Below are positions 9,351-18,306 of a stretch of DNA of 64,000 nt, in pieces; positions within the stretch are counted from its first letter, which is position 1, and each line of letters opens with the position of its first letter. Below the pieces are notes generated by a model, which was not told where the DNA came from, did not search any database, and worked only from the letters and a program-made list of their open reading frames with translations. The position numbers and the translations under genes are program-made. Source of the DNA: Streptomyces sp. (GTDB lineage: Bacteria; Actinomycetota; Actinomycetes; Streptomycetales; Streptomycetaceae); assembly GCF_019510245.1 (NCBI RefSeq), contig NZ_JAEKKT010000147.1, forward strand, positions 1-64,000, written 5' to 3'.

Positions 9351-10151
9351 GTGCGGATCAAGAGCGTGCGGCGGACGACCGCCACGGCGGCGGCGGTCAT
9401 CGGGTCCGTCCTGGTGACCCTGAGCGCCTGCGGGGCGTCACCGAGCGGTGGCGCGAAGAACGGTCTGCCGGGGCCGCACGCCAGAGCCCAGAGAGACCCG
9501 ACGGCCCCGAAGGCCGCGGCGGGGCAGGAGTGGCAACGGCCGGACCGGGCCGTTCCCGTCGGTGATCCCGGCCGGCTGCCTGGGGTCGGCGAGCTGCTGC
9601 AGGCGGAGATCCCCGCCGACTCCCGCCAGGCCGTCGCGGTGTACGGGGAGGGCGCGGACTCGGCCGACTCCACAGTCGTGCTCTACACCCGGGACGGGAG
9701 CGGCTGGCGTCCGGTGGGCAGCTGGCCCGCCCACAACGGACGGTCCGGCTGGACCACCGACCACTACGCGGGTGACGGACGCAGCCCGGTGGGCGTGTTC
9801 ACCGTCACCGACGCCGGCGGTGTGCTTCCCGACCCGGGCACCCGGCTCTCCTACGCCCAGGGCCAGGACCTCTACACGCCCCCGCGCTCCTGGAGCCCGG
9901 CGTACCGGCACGACTTCGACTACGTCATCGCCATCGACTACAACCGCCTGCGCGGCACACCCCCGCACGACACCACCCACCCCTGGGGCGCCGGCCGGGG
10001 CGGCGGCATCTGGTTGCACCTCGACCACGGCAGCGGCACCTCGGCGTGCATCGGCCTGCCCGGGGAGGCCATGGAGTACCTGCTGCGCACCCTCGACCCG
10101 GCCCGGGATCCCGTCGTGGTGATGGGGGACAGGCCGAGCCTGCTGTCCTAG
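9351..10151 (+). CDS. L,D-transpeptidase-like (YkuD-related) lipoprotein
   Basis: This 266-residue exported protein has a basic N-terminus, a hydrophobic stretch and a lipobox reading LSAC, so it is probably a membrane-anchored lipoprotein. The C-terminal half resembles YkuD-type L,D-transpeptidase or catalytic-domain relatives: a GDGRSPVGVF segment, WLHLDHG with the conserved histidine and TSACIGLP with the catalytic cysteine. The usual HGC motif is replaced by SAC, so activity should not be assumed. GTG 9351 is chosen with AGGA about seven bases upstream; ATG 9330 lacks a well-spaced site. It is convergent with the amidase gene, and both act on cell wall. Confidence 0.8.
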   Translation: MRIKSVRRTTATAAAVIGSVLVTLSACGASPSGGAKNGLPGPHARAQRDPTAPKAAAGQEWQRPDRAVPVGDPGRLPGVGELLQAEIPADSRQAVAVYGEGADSADSTVVLYTRDGSGWRPVGSWPAHNGRSGWTTDHYAGDGRSPVGVFTVTDAGGVLPDPGTRLSYAQGQDLYTPPRSWSPAYRHDFDYVIAIDYNRLRGTPPHDTTHPWGAGRGGGIWLHLDHGSGTSACIGLPGEAMEYLLRTLDPARDPVVVMGDRPSLLS

Positions 10152-10179
10152 CGCGGCTGCCCCGGACCCCGGGCGCTGG

Positions 10180-12231
10180 TCACTGTTCGTCCGGGACCGC
10201 CTCACTCCCGGCCGAGCCCGCCGTGCCGTTCGTGCCGGTGGTCCCGGTGGTCCCGGTGGTCCCGGTCGTGCCGGTCGTGCCGGTGGTCCGCGTGTCCAGC
10301 ACGTCCACGTCGTCCGCCCGGACGTAGGCGAGCCGGTGACCGAACTGGATCTCGTAGTACTTCTCCTGACCCACCACCACGGGCTGAGGTGTGGCGGAGA
10401 ACGTGGACCGGTCGACGTAGGAGCCGCCGAGGGCCGACTGCGTCACATACCGCTGGCCCGCCCGCAGGCTGTACGGCAGCGGCGACTCGTCCTCCTCCTC
10501 CATCCCGTCCGGGTAGGCCTCCTCCTCCGGCAGGGCCCGCCCGAACACCGGGATCTCGTCCAGGCCCTCCTTGGGCGTCACCATGCGCCCGCTCGCGCCG
10601 ACGGCCGTCGGGTGGACCGTGGGGTTCTTGAACCACGCCTTGTTGCCCTGGTACCAGATCGCCGTCCACTCGCCCCTGCGGTCGGCGACGGCGAAGGTCT
10701 GGCCGGTGGAGACCCGCGAACCCAGGTCGCTCACGTCCTCCGTGGACGGGTCGCCGTCCGGCCTGCGTCCCGGGTCCTGGATCAGCGGTGCGTTCTCGTC
10801 CGGCCGGGTGTAGAGGCGGACGGCGCTGGAGCCGTGTGGCAGACACCGTTTGCCGTCGCCGTCGCACCCCGTGTACCGCGGTTTGTGGGTGGCGTAGTCC
10901 GGCAGGATCATCACCATGGGGCTGTCCGGTCCGGCCGTGGCCTTCAGGGGTGCGCCGAGGAGGTCGAAGTAGTGCCGCCAGTCCCAGAACGGCCCCGGGT
11001 CCTCGTGCATCTCGGGGATGCTGTCGCCGGTCGGGGACGGCACGTTGTCATGGCCGAAGATGTGCTGCCGGTCCATCGGGACGCCGTACTTCTTCGCCAG
11101 GTAGCGCACCAGCCGGGCCGAGGACCGGTACATCTGCTCGGTGTACCAGGTCCCGGGGTGGGTGAGGAAACCCTCGTGCTCGATGCCGATCGAGCGGGCG
11201 TTCACGAACTTGCTGCCCGAGTGCCAGGCCTCGTCCTTGGTCCTGACGTGCTGGGTGATGTGGCCGTCGCTGGAGCGGACCGAGTAGTGCCAGGACGCCT
11301 CGGTCGGGTCCTGCACGGTCTTGAACATGTTCGGCAGCGTCGACTCGGTGTCGTGGATGACGATGTACTCGATCCGCTGGTCCCGGGGACGGTCGGCGAG
11401 GTCGTGGTTGCCGTAGTCGCCGTCGTCGTCGATCTCCTCGTAGGGCGCGGCGAGCCAGTCGCAGGCCAGCTCGGGCGGGCACTCGACGTTCTTCGGCCGT
11501 TTGGGGGGCTGCGGGCCGGGGTGCGGACTGACGCCGGGGGTGGCGGGGAGGGTGACCTCCTGCCCGTCGGCGGTGGTCCGGTGTGCGCCCCGGCGGATCA
11601 GGCCGAAGACGTCGTTGGCGTACGCCGTCGCCGACGTGACGTCACGGGTGCCGGGGAAACGTTCCACCGCCTGCCACCAGTCCTCCGGGTCGGCGCTGAG
11701 CGGCTTGCCGAGATGCCGTTGCGTCGCGGCCAGCAGCGCCGCGCCGCCGCGCACGTTGGCGACGGCGTCCGTCCGCAGCTGGCCGGCGGGGACCTTGATC
11801 AGCCGTGCGGCGTGTTCCAGGTCCGCTGGCTGCACGGCGTGGCCGCCCACCGCGAACGCCGTTCCCGCGAGCGGGTCGGCCTTCGCGCCGTCCGCCGCCG
11901 GGCCCGGTGCGGGTGACCGGTCCGAGGCGCGGGTACGGGCGGTGTCCACCAGGTGCATCGGACCGTAGCCCCCCGCGATGCTCGGGGTGCCCGGGTGGAT
12001 GTCCCAGCGCGACTGCATGTAGGACACGCTCATGAGCACGCTGCGCGGCACGTGGAACTCGCGCGCGGCGTCCGTGAAGGCGTTCTGCAGACGCTGGTCC
12101 TCCGAGTCGTCGGTGCCGGACGCCGGGAGGATCAGCAGCGGTGGCAGCAGCGCGGCCGTCGCGATCAGGCAGGCCGCCAGGCGGCACGTCCGGACGGCAC
12201 GGGGCACACGTGGAGCGACAGTTCTTCTCAT
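10180..12231 (-). CDS. Secreted N-acetylmuramoyl-L-alanine amidase (Amidase_2/PGRP type)
   Basis: This 683-residue secreted protein has a signal peptide (about residues 1-38), an N-terminal lysozyme-like helical region and a type 2 amidase domain. Zinc-binding and catalytic features are visible: IEYIVIHDTES, SWHYSVRS, SIGIEHEGF and HIFGHDNVPSP. It should cleave the bond between N-acetylmuramic acid and L-alanine in peptidoglycan. A long C-terminal region may bind wall. The last part is a Thr-Gly tail encoded by 9-bp repeats (10235-10290). ATG 12231 begins a typical signal peptide. Two direct repeats lie immediately upstream. Confidence 0.88.
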   Translation of the reverse strand: MRRTVAPRVPRAVRTCRLAACLIATAALLPPLLILPASGTDDSEDQRLQNAFTDAAREFHVPRSVLMSVSYMQSRWDIHPGTPSIAGGYGPMHLVDTARTRASDRSPAPGPAADGAKADPLAGTAFAVGGHAVQPADLEHAARLIKVPAGQLRTDAVANVRGGAALLAATQRHLGKPLSADPEDWWQAVERFPGTRDVTSATAYANDVFGLIRRGAHRTTADGQEVTLPATPGVSPHPGPQPPKRPKNVECPPELACDWLAAPYEEIDDDGDYGNHDLADRPRDQRIEYIVIHDTESTLPNMFKTVQDPTEASWHYSVRSSDGHITQHVRTKDEAWHSGSKFVNARSIGIEHEGFLTHPGTWYTEQMYRSSARLVRYLAKKYGVPMDRQHIFGHDNVPSPTGDSIPEMHEDPGPFWDWRHYFDLLGAPLKATAGPDSPMVMILPDYATHKPRYTGCDGDGKRCLPHGSSAVRLYTRPDENAPLIQDPGRRPDGDPSTEDVSDLGSRVSTGQTFAVADRRGEWTAIWYQGNKAWFKNPTVHPTAVGASGRMVTPKEGLDEIPVFGRALPEEEAYPDGMEEEDESPLPYSLRAGQRYVTQSALGGSYVDRSTFSATPQPVVVGQEKYYEIQFGHRLAYVRADDVDVLDTRTTGTTGTTGTTGTTGTTGTNGTAGSAGSEAVPDEQ
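10235..10290. repeat. 9-bp repeats encoding the Thr-Gly tail of the amidase
   Basis: On the plus strand the unit GGTCCCGGT and close variants recur about six times in phase. On the coding strand this gives a run of Thr-Thr-Gly triplets at the amidase C-terminus. The unit resembles the repeat in the SWIM gene at 30125-30278. Such arrays vary by replication slippage. Confidence 0.75.
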
Positions 12232-12237
12232 ACCAGA

Positions 12238-12268
12238 GGGTCTCCAACCGCTTGCTGTGGGTCTCCAA
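12238..12268 (-). promoter_or_regulatory. Direct repeat upstream of the amidase gene
   Basis: Two identical 10-bp copies, GGGTCTCCAA on the plus strand, lie at 12238-12247 and 12259-12268. Their period is 21 bp, which is two helical turns. They start 7 bp upstream of the amidase ATG. The nearer copy may also supply the GGAG ribosome binding site. The spacing suggests a regulator site, but no regulator is identified. Confidence 0.45.
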
Positions 12269-12446
12269 GCACGCTCGTCGCAACCAGGGCAAGGGGGTTG
12301 CCCATCACGTCACCCCTCGTACGTTTCCGTGCCCGGCGCGACACGGCGCGCCGAGCGTCGACCGGGTGGCCCAGCGGTCCGGCAGAGGCCACCCGGTCGG
12401 CGGCAGTGGGCCGGCAGCCCGGCGGGCGGCGGCGCGCCGGGCGGGA

Positions 12447-13961
12447 TCAGTCCTCGACCGGGTCCACGTGCCAGTCGGGGTGGCCCGGCATCGGCGGGGT
12501 GTCGGGCCCGTACAGCCAAGGCGTCAGAAACGGCGTCAGATCCTCGCCCGCGACCCTGGAGGCGAGCGCGACGAAGTCCCGGGTGCCGGCCGCGCGGCCG
12601 CGGTACTTGGTGACCCAGGCCCGCTCGATCCGGTCGAACGTCTCGTCACCGACCTTCTGCCGCAGGGCATACAGCACCAGCGCGGAACCGTCGTACCGCA
12701 TCACCTTGAAGAGCGTCGCGGCGGTGGGCTCGGCGGGCGCCCCGTCGTCGTGGCGCCACTGGCCGTGCTGCTCGTACGCCGCCCGCATGGCGTCCTCCAT
12801 GTCGGCGCCGCCGTGCTCGTCGGAGTACAGCCGTTCGTAGTAGCGGGCATGACCCTCACTCAGCCACAGGTCGGACCACCGCCGGACGGCGACGCTGTCA
12901 CCCGTCCAGTGGTGGGTCAGCTCGTGGACGAGATTGCGTTCCGCGTCGACGCGGTCGCCCAGCAGGTCGTCCTTCGGTACGAGGGACAGCGACTGCGTCT
13001 CCAGCGCCACCGGCAGGTCGGTGTCCCCGACCAGCACGCCGTAGCGGCGGAACGGGTACGGGCCGAGCCGCTGTTCCAGCCAGGCGAGGTGCTCCGGGGT
13101 GAGCGAGCGTTCGGCCTCGGTGTCCGCGACCAGGTCGTCCGGCACCACGTCCCGCACGGCCAGCCCGCCCGGCCCCCGGCCGGCGACGAACGTGAACTTC
13201 CCGATCGCCAGCTGGACCAGCTGTGCCGCGATGGGTTCCTCGGAGTCGTACGTCCACTGCATCCGCCCGTCGGGCCGCCGCACGCGTTCGACCAGCCGGC
13301 CGTTGGCCACCGCGCTCAGACCGGGCGGGGTGGTGATGTGGAAGGTGACGGGCGCACGGAGGCTGGGGTGGTCGTCGGCCGGGAAGATCATCTTGGCGCC
13401 GTCGGGCTGTGCGCAGACCACGGTGCCGTCGGGTGTCGGTACCCAGCCGTACTCCCGGATCGCGTCGTCGCGCTGCCGCCGCTGGGTCGGATCGGCCGTG
13501 TAGGCGACGCGGACGGTGAAGGTGCGGCCGCGCGGGATCGGCCGCGCGGGCGTGACGACGAGTTCGTCGCCGTCGCGTACGGCGGTGGCTGGCGCGCCGT
13601 CGACGGTGACCCGGTGCAGCGTGTTGCCCGCGAAGTCCAGGTCGAAGCGGGACAGGGCCTGGGTGGCGGTGGCGCTGATGGTGGTACCGGCGGGGAAGGG
13701 TGTCCCGGTGGCCCGCCAGTCGAGGTCGAGGGTGTAACGGCGGACCGTGTAGCCGCCGTTGCCGTCCAGCGGCATGAGCGGGTCGCCGATCCCGGGTGCG
13801 CCGGGGGACGGGGCGGTGCCGGCCGGGACCGCCGACGCGCCGGGGGCGGCGGAGCCGTGGCCCCGGTGCGGGACACCGCCCGAACAGCCGGTTCCGGTGA
13901 GTGCGACGGCTCCCGTGAGCGCGAGGACGGCGCGCAGGGCGCGAGCGGTCATGATCTCCAT
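12447..13961 (-). CDS. M1-family metallopeptidase, lipoprotein
   Basis: This 504-residue zinc aminopeptidase-like protein has a lipoprotein signal ending LTGTGC, so it is exported and lipid-anchored. The zinc site is HELTHHWTGD near residue 345, followed by WLSEGHARYYE, which supplies the third ligand. The GAMEN exopeptidase motif is not recognisable; the corresponding region reads LETQSLSL. The N-terminal beta-sandwich (TVRRYTLDLDW) is as in M1 enzymes. Two ATGs are possible, 13961 and 13952; the second has GGAG three bases upstream. It is divergent from the PNGase A-like gene with a palindrome between them. Confidence 0.88.
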   Translation of the reverse strand: MEIMTARALRAVLALTGAVALTGTGCSGGVPHRGHGSAAPGASAVPAGTAPSPGAPGIGDPLMPLDGNGGYTVRRYTLDLDWRATGTPFPAGTTISATATQALSRFDLDFAGNTLHRVTVDGAPATAVRDGDELVVTPARPIPRGRTFTVRVAYTADPTQRRQRDDAIREYGWVPTPDGTVVCAQPDGAKMIFPADDHPSLRAPVTFHITTPPGLSAVANGRLVERVRRPDGRMQWTYDSEEPIAAQLVQLAIGKFTFVAGRGPGGLAVRDVVPDDLVADTEAERSLTPEHLAWLEQRLGPYPFRRYGVLVGDTDLPVALETQSLSLVPKDDLLGDRVDAERNLVHELTHHWTGDSVAVRRWSDLWLSEGHARYYERLYSDEHGGADMEDAMRAAYEQHGQWRHDDGAPAEPTAATLFKVMRYDGSALVLYALRQKVGDETFDRIERAWVTKYRGRAAGTRDFVALASRVAGEDLTPFLTPWLYGPDTPPMPGHPDWHVDPVED

Positions 13962-13966
13962 GGCAG

Positions 13967-13979
13967 CACTGTGACAGTG
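13967..13979. promoter_or_regulatory. 13-bp palindrome between divergent secreted-protein genes
   Basis: CACTGTGACAGTG is a perfect odd-length palindrome centred at 13973. It lies six bases upstream of the M1 peptidase ATG and about 125 bp upstream of the PNGase A-like gene. Its position fits an operator, but no matching regulator is known to me. Confidence 0.45.
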
Positions 13980-14103
13980 TCATCCGCTTATAGCACCATT
14001 TGTGCCCGTGGTATGCGTCTGTCCGGACCCGGTGGCCGAACCGCTCGCTGTCGACCGGCCCAGGCGTTGCGGCCGACCGTCAACTCCCCGTAGAACACCG
14101 GCC

Positions 14104-15699
14104 ATGAGAAGACGGATAGTCATGTCCATGCTCGCTGGAGCGGCCCTCCTGACGAGCGCGCTCCTCGGTACGGGGGCACCCGCCGCCCGTGCCGCCGACG
14201 TCCCCGCCGAGTTCGGCACCGACTGGCACGACCCGGTGACCGCGACCCCGCCGGTGTCCGTGCCCAAGGGAGCCAGGTCCTGCCAAGTCACCCTGGCCGA
14301 GGCCCAGTTCCGCGACTTCACGCCGTACCGGGGAACGTACACGCCCCCACGGGGCTGCGGCGACCGCTGGAGCAAGGTCGTCCTGCGGCTGGACGGCAAG
14401 GTGAAGGGCCGTCAGTACGACCGCCTGGGCTACCTGCACGTCGGCGGCGTCGAGGTGCTGCGCACCTCCACCCCCGAGCCCTCGCCGGACGGCATCGAGT
14501 GGCACGTGGAGAAGGACGTCACCCGCTACAGCGACACCTTCCGCGGCACGCAGGACGTCGAGATGCTCATCGGCAACGTTGTCGACGACACCTACACCGG
14601 CGTCATCGACGTCAAGGCCACGCTCACCTTCTACGCCGGACGCCCCAGGGCCTCGGTCCCCGACAAGGTGCTGACCCTGGCCGGCGGCACCACCCTGACC
14701 ACCCCGCGCAACAGCGAACGCGTCGTCGCCGAGGTGTACGCCACCGGGTCCGGCGGCGGCTGCGAGGAGTTCTGGTACCTGACCGTGGCCGACCCGGCGT
14801 CGTACTCCTGCAAGGCGGACAAGGGCCCCTACCGGGAGGTGCAGATCAAGGTCGACGGCCGACTGGCCGGAATCGCCGCGCCGTTCCCGAACGTGTGGAC
14901 CGGCGGCTGGTCCGATCCGTTCCTCTGGTACGTCATACCGGCCCCGCGCGCCTTCGACGTCAGACCGATCGAATACGACCTGACGCCGTTCGCGGGACTC
15001 CTCGACGACGGCCGCCCGCACCAGGTCGAGGTCTCCGTCGCCGGTGTGCCCGAGGGCCAGGCCGGCTGGAGCGCCCCCGTGAACGTGCTGGTCTGGCAGG
15101 ACGCGCACCGGGCCCAGGTCACCGGCGCGCTCACCGGGGCCGAGGCCTCCGAGCCCGTCAACTCCTCCGTGTACACGCCGGGGTCGGGGGAGTACCGGGT
15201 CGACACCGACGCCGGGCACCGCCTCACCGTCTCCGGATACGTCGACACCTCTTACGGCCGGGTGACCACCACCGTCAACCGGACGCTGGCCAACACCTCC
15301 GTGCACCGCTGGAACGACGGCGAGACCACGGACGCGCTCGACGCCACCTGGACGGACGACCAGAGCGTCACGGTGAAGGCGGGCGGTGTGCCCCGGACGA
15401 CCCGCACCGACCGTACGTACACCATGAACGGCGCCACCACCATCGGCACCGGCGACCGGCTGCGCACCCGGCTCACCCTCGGCGACCGGGCGGCGGTCAG
15501 GCGGTCCGGAGGCGGCTGGTCGCGGCTCGACGACACCTACAGCGGGGACGCGACGTACACACTCGACGTGCCGCGCGACCAGCGGCACGCGGTCGGCACG
15601 TCGAGCGAGCGCTACCGGCTGTACGGCCCGGAGGGCTGCTACGACCGCTCGCTGGCCACCGAACAGGGGGTGCTGACGGTGGATCGCGAGCGCTGCTGA
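14104..15699 (+). CDS. Secreted peptide-N-glycanase A-like protein
   Basis: This secreted protein of 531 residues has a clear signal peptide ending near ARAADV. The rest resembles plant and fungal peptide-N4-(N-acetyl-beta-glucosaminyl)asparagine amidase A. Recognisable pieces are YRGTYTPPRGCGDRWSKVVL, the LIGNVVDDTYTGVIDVK segment, the GGGCEEFWYL segment and FLWYVIPAPRAFD. The family removes N-glycans from glycoproteins, suggesting a role in degrading plant or fungal material. ATG 14104 is chosen because the signal peptide begins there. It is divergent from the M1 peptidase. No neighbour indicates the substrate. Confidence 0.8.
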   Translation: MRRRIVMSMLAGAALLTSALLGTGAPAARAADVPAEFGTDWHDPVTATPPVSVPKGARSCQVTLAEAQFRDFTPYRGTYTPPRGCGDRWSKVVLRLDGKVKGRQYDRLGYLHVGGVEVLRTSTPEPSPDGIEWHVEKDVTRYSDTFRGTQDVEMLIGNVVDDTYTGVIDVKATLTFYAGRPRASVPDKVLTLAGGTTLTTPRNSERVVAEVYATGSGGGCEEFWYLTVADPASYSCKADKGPYREVQIKVDGRLAGIAAPFPNVWTGGWSDPFLWYVIPAPRAFDVRPIEYDLTPFAGLLDDGRPHQVEVSVAGVPEGQAGWSAPVNVLVWQDAHRAQVTGALTGAEASEPVNSSVYTPGSGEYRVDTDAGHRLTVSGYVDTSYGRVTTTVNRTLANTSVHRWNDGETTDALDATWTDDQSVTVKAGGVPRTTRTDRTYTMNGATTIGTGDRLRTRLTLGDRAAVRRSGGGWSRLDDTYSGDATYTLDVPRDQRHAVGTSSERYRLYGPEGCYDRSLATEQGVLTVDRERC

Positions 15700-15704
15700 G
15701 CCGT

Positions 15705-15755
15705 CGCCGTCGCCGTCGCCGGCGGCCGCTGCCGAGCGGCGGCCGCCGCGCCGCG
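15705..15755. terminator. GC-rich hairpin between convergent genes
   Basis: Between the PNGase A-like stop (15699) and the MarR stop (15781) the segment around 15721-15745 can fold with GCGGCCGCT pairing to an AGCGGC-GGCCGC arm containing a bulge. The position between convergent stops suggests a bidirectional terminator without a U-tract. Confidence 0.45.
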
Positions 15756-15780
15756 CTGTGCGCGACGCGTCACCCGGCTC

Positions 15781-16233
15781 TCAGCAGTGCTTCGCCGCCA
15801 CCGGCCCGTCGACCAGTGTGTCCAGCAGTCCGCCCAGCGTCTCCCGCTGCTCCGGCGAGAGCGGGGCCAGGATCTCCTCGGCCGCGGACCGCCGGGCCGC
15901 CCGGAGCTCACGCAGAGTCTCGCGCCCCTCTTCCGTGATCTCGATCCGGGTCACCCGGCGGTTCGTCGGATCCGGCACCCGGCACACCTTGCCGCTCGCC
16001 TCCAGGCCGTCGACCAGTGTCGTCACCGCACGCGGCACCACCTCCAGGCGCTCGGCCAGGTCGGCCATCCGCGGGGGTGCCTCGTAGTGCGCGAGGGTGC
16101 GCAGCAGCCGAGACTGGGCCGGGGTGACGCCCAGATCGCGTGCCGCGAGATGGCGCTTCTGGATACGCCACACCCGGCGTGTGAGACGCAGCAACTGCTC
16201 GGCGAGCGGGCCGTCGGGGTCGGGGGTGCTCAT
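15781..16233 (-). CDS. MarR-family transcriptional regulator
   Basis: This 150-residue regulator has the MarR winged-helix core: LGVTPAQSRLLRTLAHYE, then the recognition region ADLAERLEVVPRAVTTLVDGLEASG and the wing RRVTRIEITEEGRE. It sits divergent from the ABC exporter gene with about 95 bp between the starts, and inverted repeats occupy the gap. The usual logic of such pairs is that MarR represses both genes until a ligand, often the exported compound, releases it. ATG 16233 begins the conserved N-terminal helix. Confidence 0.92.
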   Translation of the reverse strand: MSTPDPDGPLAEQLLRLTRRVWRIQKRHLAARDLGVTPAQSRLLRTLAHYEAPPRMADLAERLEVVPRAVTTLVDGLEASGKVCRVPDPTNRRVTRIEITEEGRETLRELRAARRSAAEEILAPLSPEQRETLGGLLDTLVDGPVAAKHC

Positions 16234-16237
16234 GCGG

Positions 16238-16271
16238 GAACAATATCAGGACTATGTTCATTGTGAGTATA
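16238..16271. promoter_or_regulatory. Probable MarR operator and divergent promoter region
   Basis: Inverted arms GAACA (16238-16242) and TGTTC (16255-16259) are interleaved with ACAAT (16240-16244) and ATTGT (16260-16264). A minus-strand TATACT (16266-16271) could be the marR -10 box. This AT-rich patch stands out from the GC-rich surroundings. Confidence 0.55.
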
Positions 16272-16327
16272 GGTAACAGTGAGCTATGCTCCGTGAATCC
16301 GTACACACCGAACCATCCGTAGGAGCC

Positions 16328-18229
16328 ATGCCCCGAGACGAGATCAACTGGACCCCTGACAGCACCTCGGCCGGCCAGCCCCGCCAGGTGCGCCGCATCC
16401 TCAAGCTCTTCCGGCCCTACCGTGGCCGGCTCGCGATCGTCGGCCTGCTGGTCGGCGCCGCCTCGCTGGTCTCGGTCGCCACCCCCTTCCTCCTGAAGGC
16501 GACCCTCGACACCGCCATCCCGCAGGGCCGCACCGGACTGCTCAGCCTGCTCGCGCTGGGCATGATCCTCAGCGCCGTCCTCACCAGCGTCTTCGGCGTC
16601 CTGCAGACGCTGATATCCACCACCGTCGGCCAGCGCGTCATGCACGACCTGCGCACCGCCGTCTACGGCCGGCTGCAGCGCATGTCGCTGGCCTTCTTCA
16701 CCCGCACCCGCACGGGCGAGGTGCAGTCCCGCATAGCCAACGACATCGGCGGCATGCAGGCCACCGTCACCTCGACGGCCACCTCCCTGGTGTCCAACCT
16801 GACCAGCGTCGTCGCCACCGTCGTCGCGATGATCGCCCTCGACTGGCGGCTCACCATCGTCTCGATGGTCCTGCTCCCGCTCTTCGTGTGGATCAGCCGC
16901 CGGGTCGGCAACGAGCGCAGGAAGATCACCACGCAGCGCCAGAAGCAGATGGCCGCGATGGCCGCGACGGTCACCGAGTCGCTCTCCGTCAGCGGCATCC
17001 TGCTCGGCCGCACCATGGGCCGCGCCGACTCGCTCACCGCCTCCTTCGCCGACGAGTCCGAGCAACTGGTCGGCCTGGAAGTCCGGTCGAACATGGCGGG
17101 GCGCTGGCGCATGGCCGTGATCACCATCGTGATGGCCGCGATGCCCGCAGTCATCTACTGGACCGCCGGCATGGCCCTCCAGCTGGGCGCCCCGCAGATC
17201 TCGCTCGGGACCATCGTCGCCTTCGTCTCCCTCCAGCAGGGCCTGTTCCGCCCCGCCGTGAGCCTGCTGGCGACCGGCGTCCAGATCCAGACCTCGCTCG
17301 CTCTCTTCCAGCGCATCTTCGAGTACCTCGACCTGCCCGTCGACATCACCGAGCGTGACGAGCCGGTCCACCTGGACCGGGTGAAGGGCGAGGTGGGCTT
17401 CGAGCAGGTCGGGTTCCGCTACGACGACAAGGGCGGCCCCGTCCTCGACGGCATCGACATCACCGTCCCGGCCGGCCGCAGCCTGGCCGTCGTCGGCCCC
17501 ACCGGCGCCGGCAAGTCCACGCTCGGCTACCTGGTGCCCCGGCTCTACGACGTCACCGGCGGCCGGGTCACCCTGGACGGCGTCGACGTCCGCGACCTCG
17601 ACTTCGACACCCTCGCCCGCGCGGTCGGCGTCGTCTCCCAGGAGACCTACCTCTTCCACGCCTCGGTCGCCGACAACCTGCGCTTCGCCAAGCCGGACGC
17701 CACCGACGAGGAACTGCACGAGGCCGCCCGCGCCGCCCAGATCCACGACCACATCGCCGCGCTGCCCGACGGCTACGACACCGTCGTCGGAGAACGCGGA
17801 CACCGCTTCTCGGGCGGTGAGAAGCAGCGGCTGGCCATCGCGCGCACCATCCTGCGCGACCCGCCGGTCCTCATCCTCGACGAGGCGACCAGCGCCCTGG
17901 ACACCCGCACCGAACACGCGGTCCAGGACGCCATCGACGCCCTGTCGGCCAACCGGACGACCATCACCATCGCCCACCGGCTCTCCACGATCCAGGGCGC
18001 CGACCAGATCGTCGTCCTCGACTCCGGACGGGTGGCCGAACGCGGCACCCACGAGGAACTGCTGGAGCTCGACGGCCGGTACGCGGCCCTGGTACGCAGG
18101 GACGCCCGGCTGGAGACGGCGCCGGAGCTGCCCGCAGCCGGCGAGCCGGCCCAGCGGGATACGGCCCTGCGGCCGGTGCGCCGGCGGGGCGACCGGGGGC
18201 GCCGGCACGTCACACCGCCGACGGGCTGA
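16328..18229 (+). CDS. ABC exporter, homodimeric type (TMD-NBD)
   Basis: This 633-residue half-transporter has a six-helix exporter domain followed by a complete nucleotide-binding domain. Walker A is GPTGAGKST near residue 390, the signature is FSGGEKQR near 493, Walker B is LILDEATSALD and the H-loop reads TIAHRLS. All motifs are canonical, so it should work as a homodimer. It is divergent from marR and probably repressed by it; drug or metabolite efflux is the likely role. ATG 16328 follows AGGAG and starts the PRDEINWTP sequence. The ATG at 16286, adding 14 residues, cannot be excluded. Confidence 0.88.
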   Translation: MPRDEINWTPDSTSAGQPRQVRRILKLFRPYRGRLAIVGLLVGAASLVSVATPFLLKATLDTAIPQGRTGLLSLLALGMILSAVLTSVFGVLQTLISTTVGQRVMHDLRTAVYGRLQRMSLAFFTRTRTGEVQSRIANDIGGMQATVTSTATSLVSNLTSVVATVVAMIALDWRLTIVSMVLLPLFVWISRRVGNERRKITTQRQKQMAAMAATVTESLSVSGILLGRTMGRADSLTASFADESEQLVGLEVRSNMAGRWRMAVITIVMAAMPAVIYWTAGMALQLGAPQISLGTIVAFVSLQQGLFRPAVSLLATGVQIQTSLALFQRIFEYLDLPVDITERDEPVHLDRVKGEVGFEQVGFRYDDKGGPVLDGIDITVPAGRSLAVVGPTGAGKSTLGYLVPRLYDVTGGRVTLDGVDVRDLDFDTLARAVGVVSQETYLFHASVADNLRFAKPDATDEELHEAARAAQIHDHIAALPDGYDTVVGERGHRFSGGEKQRLAIARTILRDPPVLILDEATSALDTRTEHAVQDAIDALSANRTTITIAHRLSTIQGADQIVVLDSGRVAERGTHEELLELDGRYAALVRRDARLETAPELPAAGEPAQRDTALRPVRRRGDRGRRHVTPPTG

Positions 18230-18306
18230 AGCCGGCGGGGACAAATCGCGGCCGACAAGCTGAAGATATGTCGGGTTTGCGGCGTTGTGCGAGCTAACGT
18301 GCCCGC

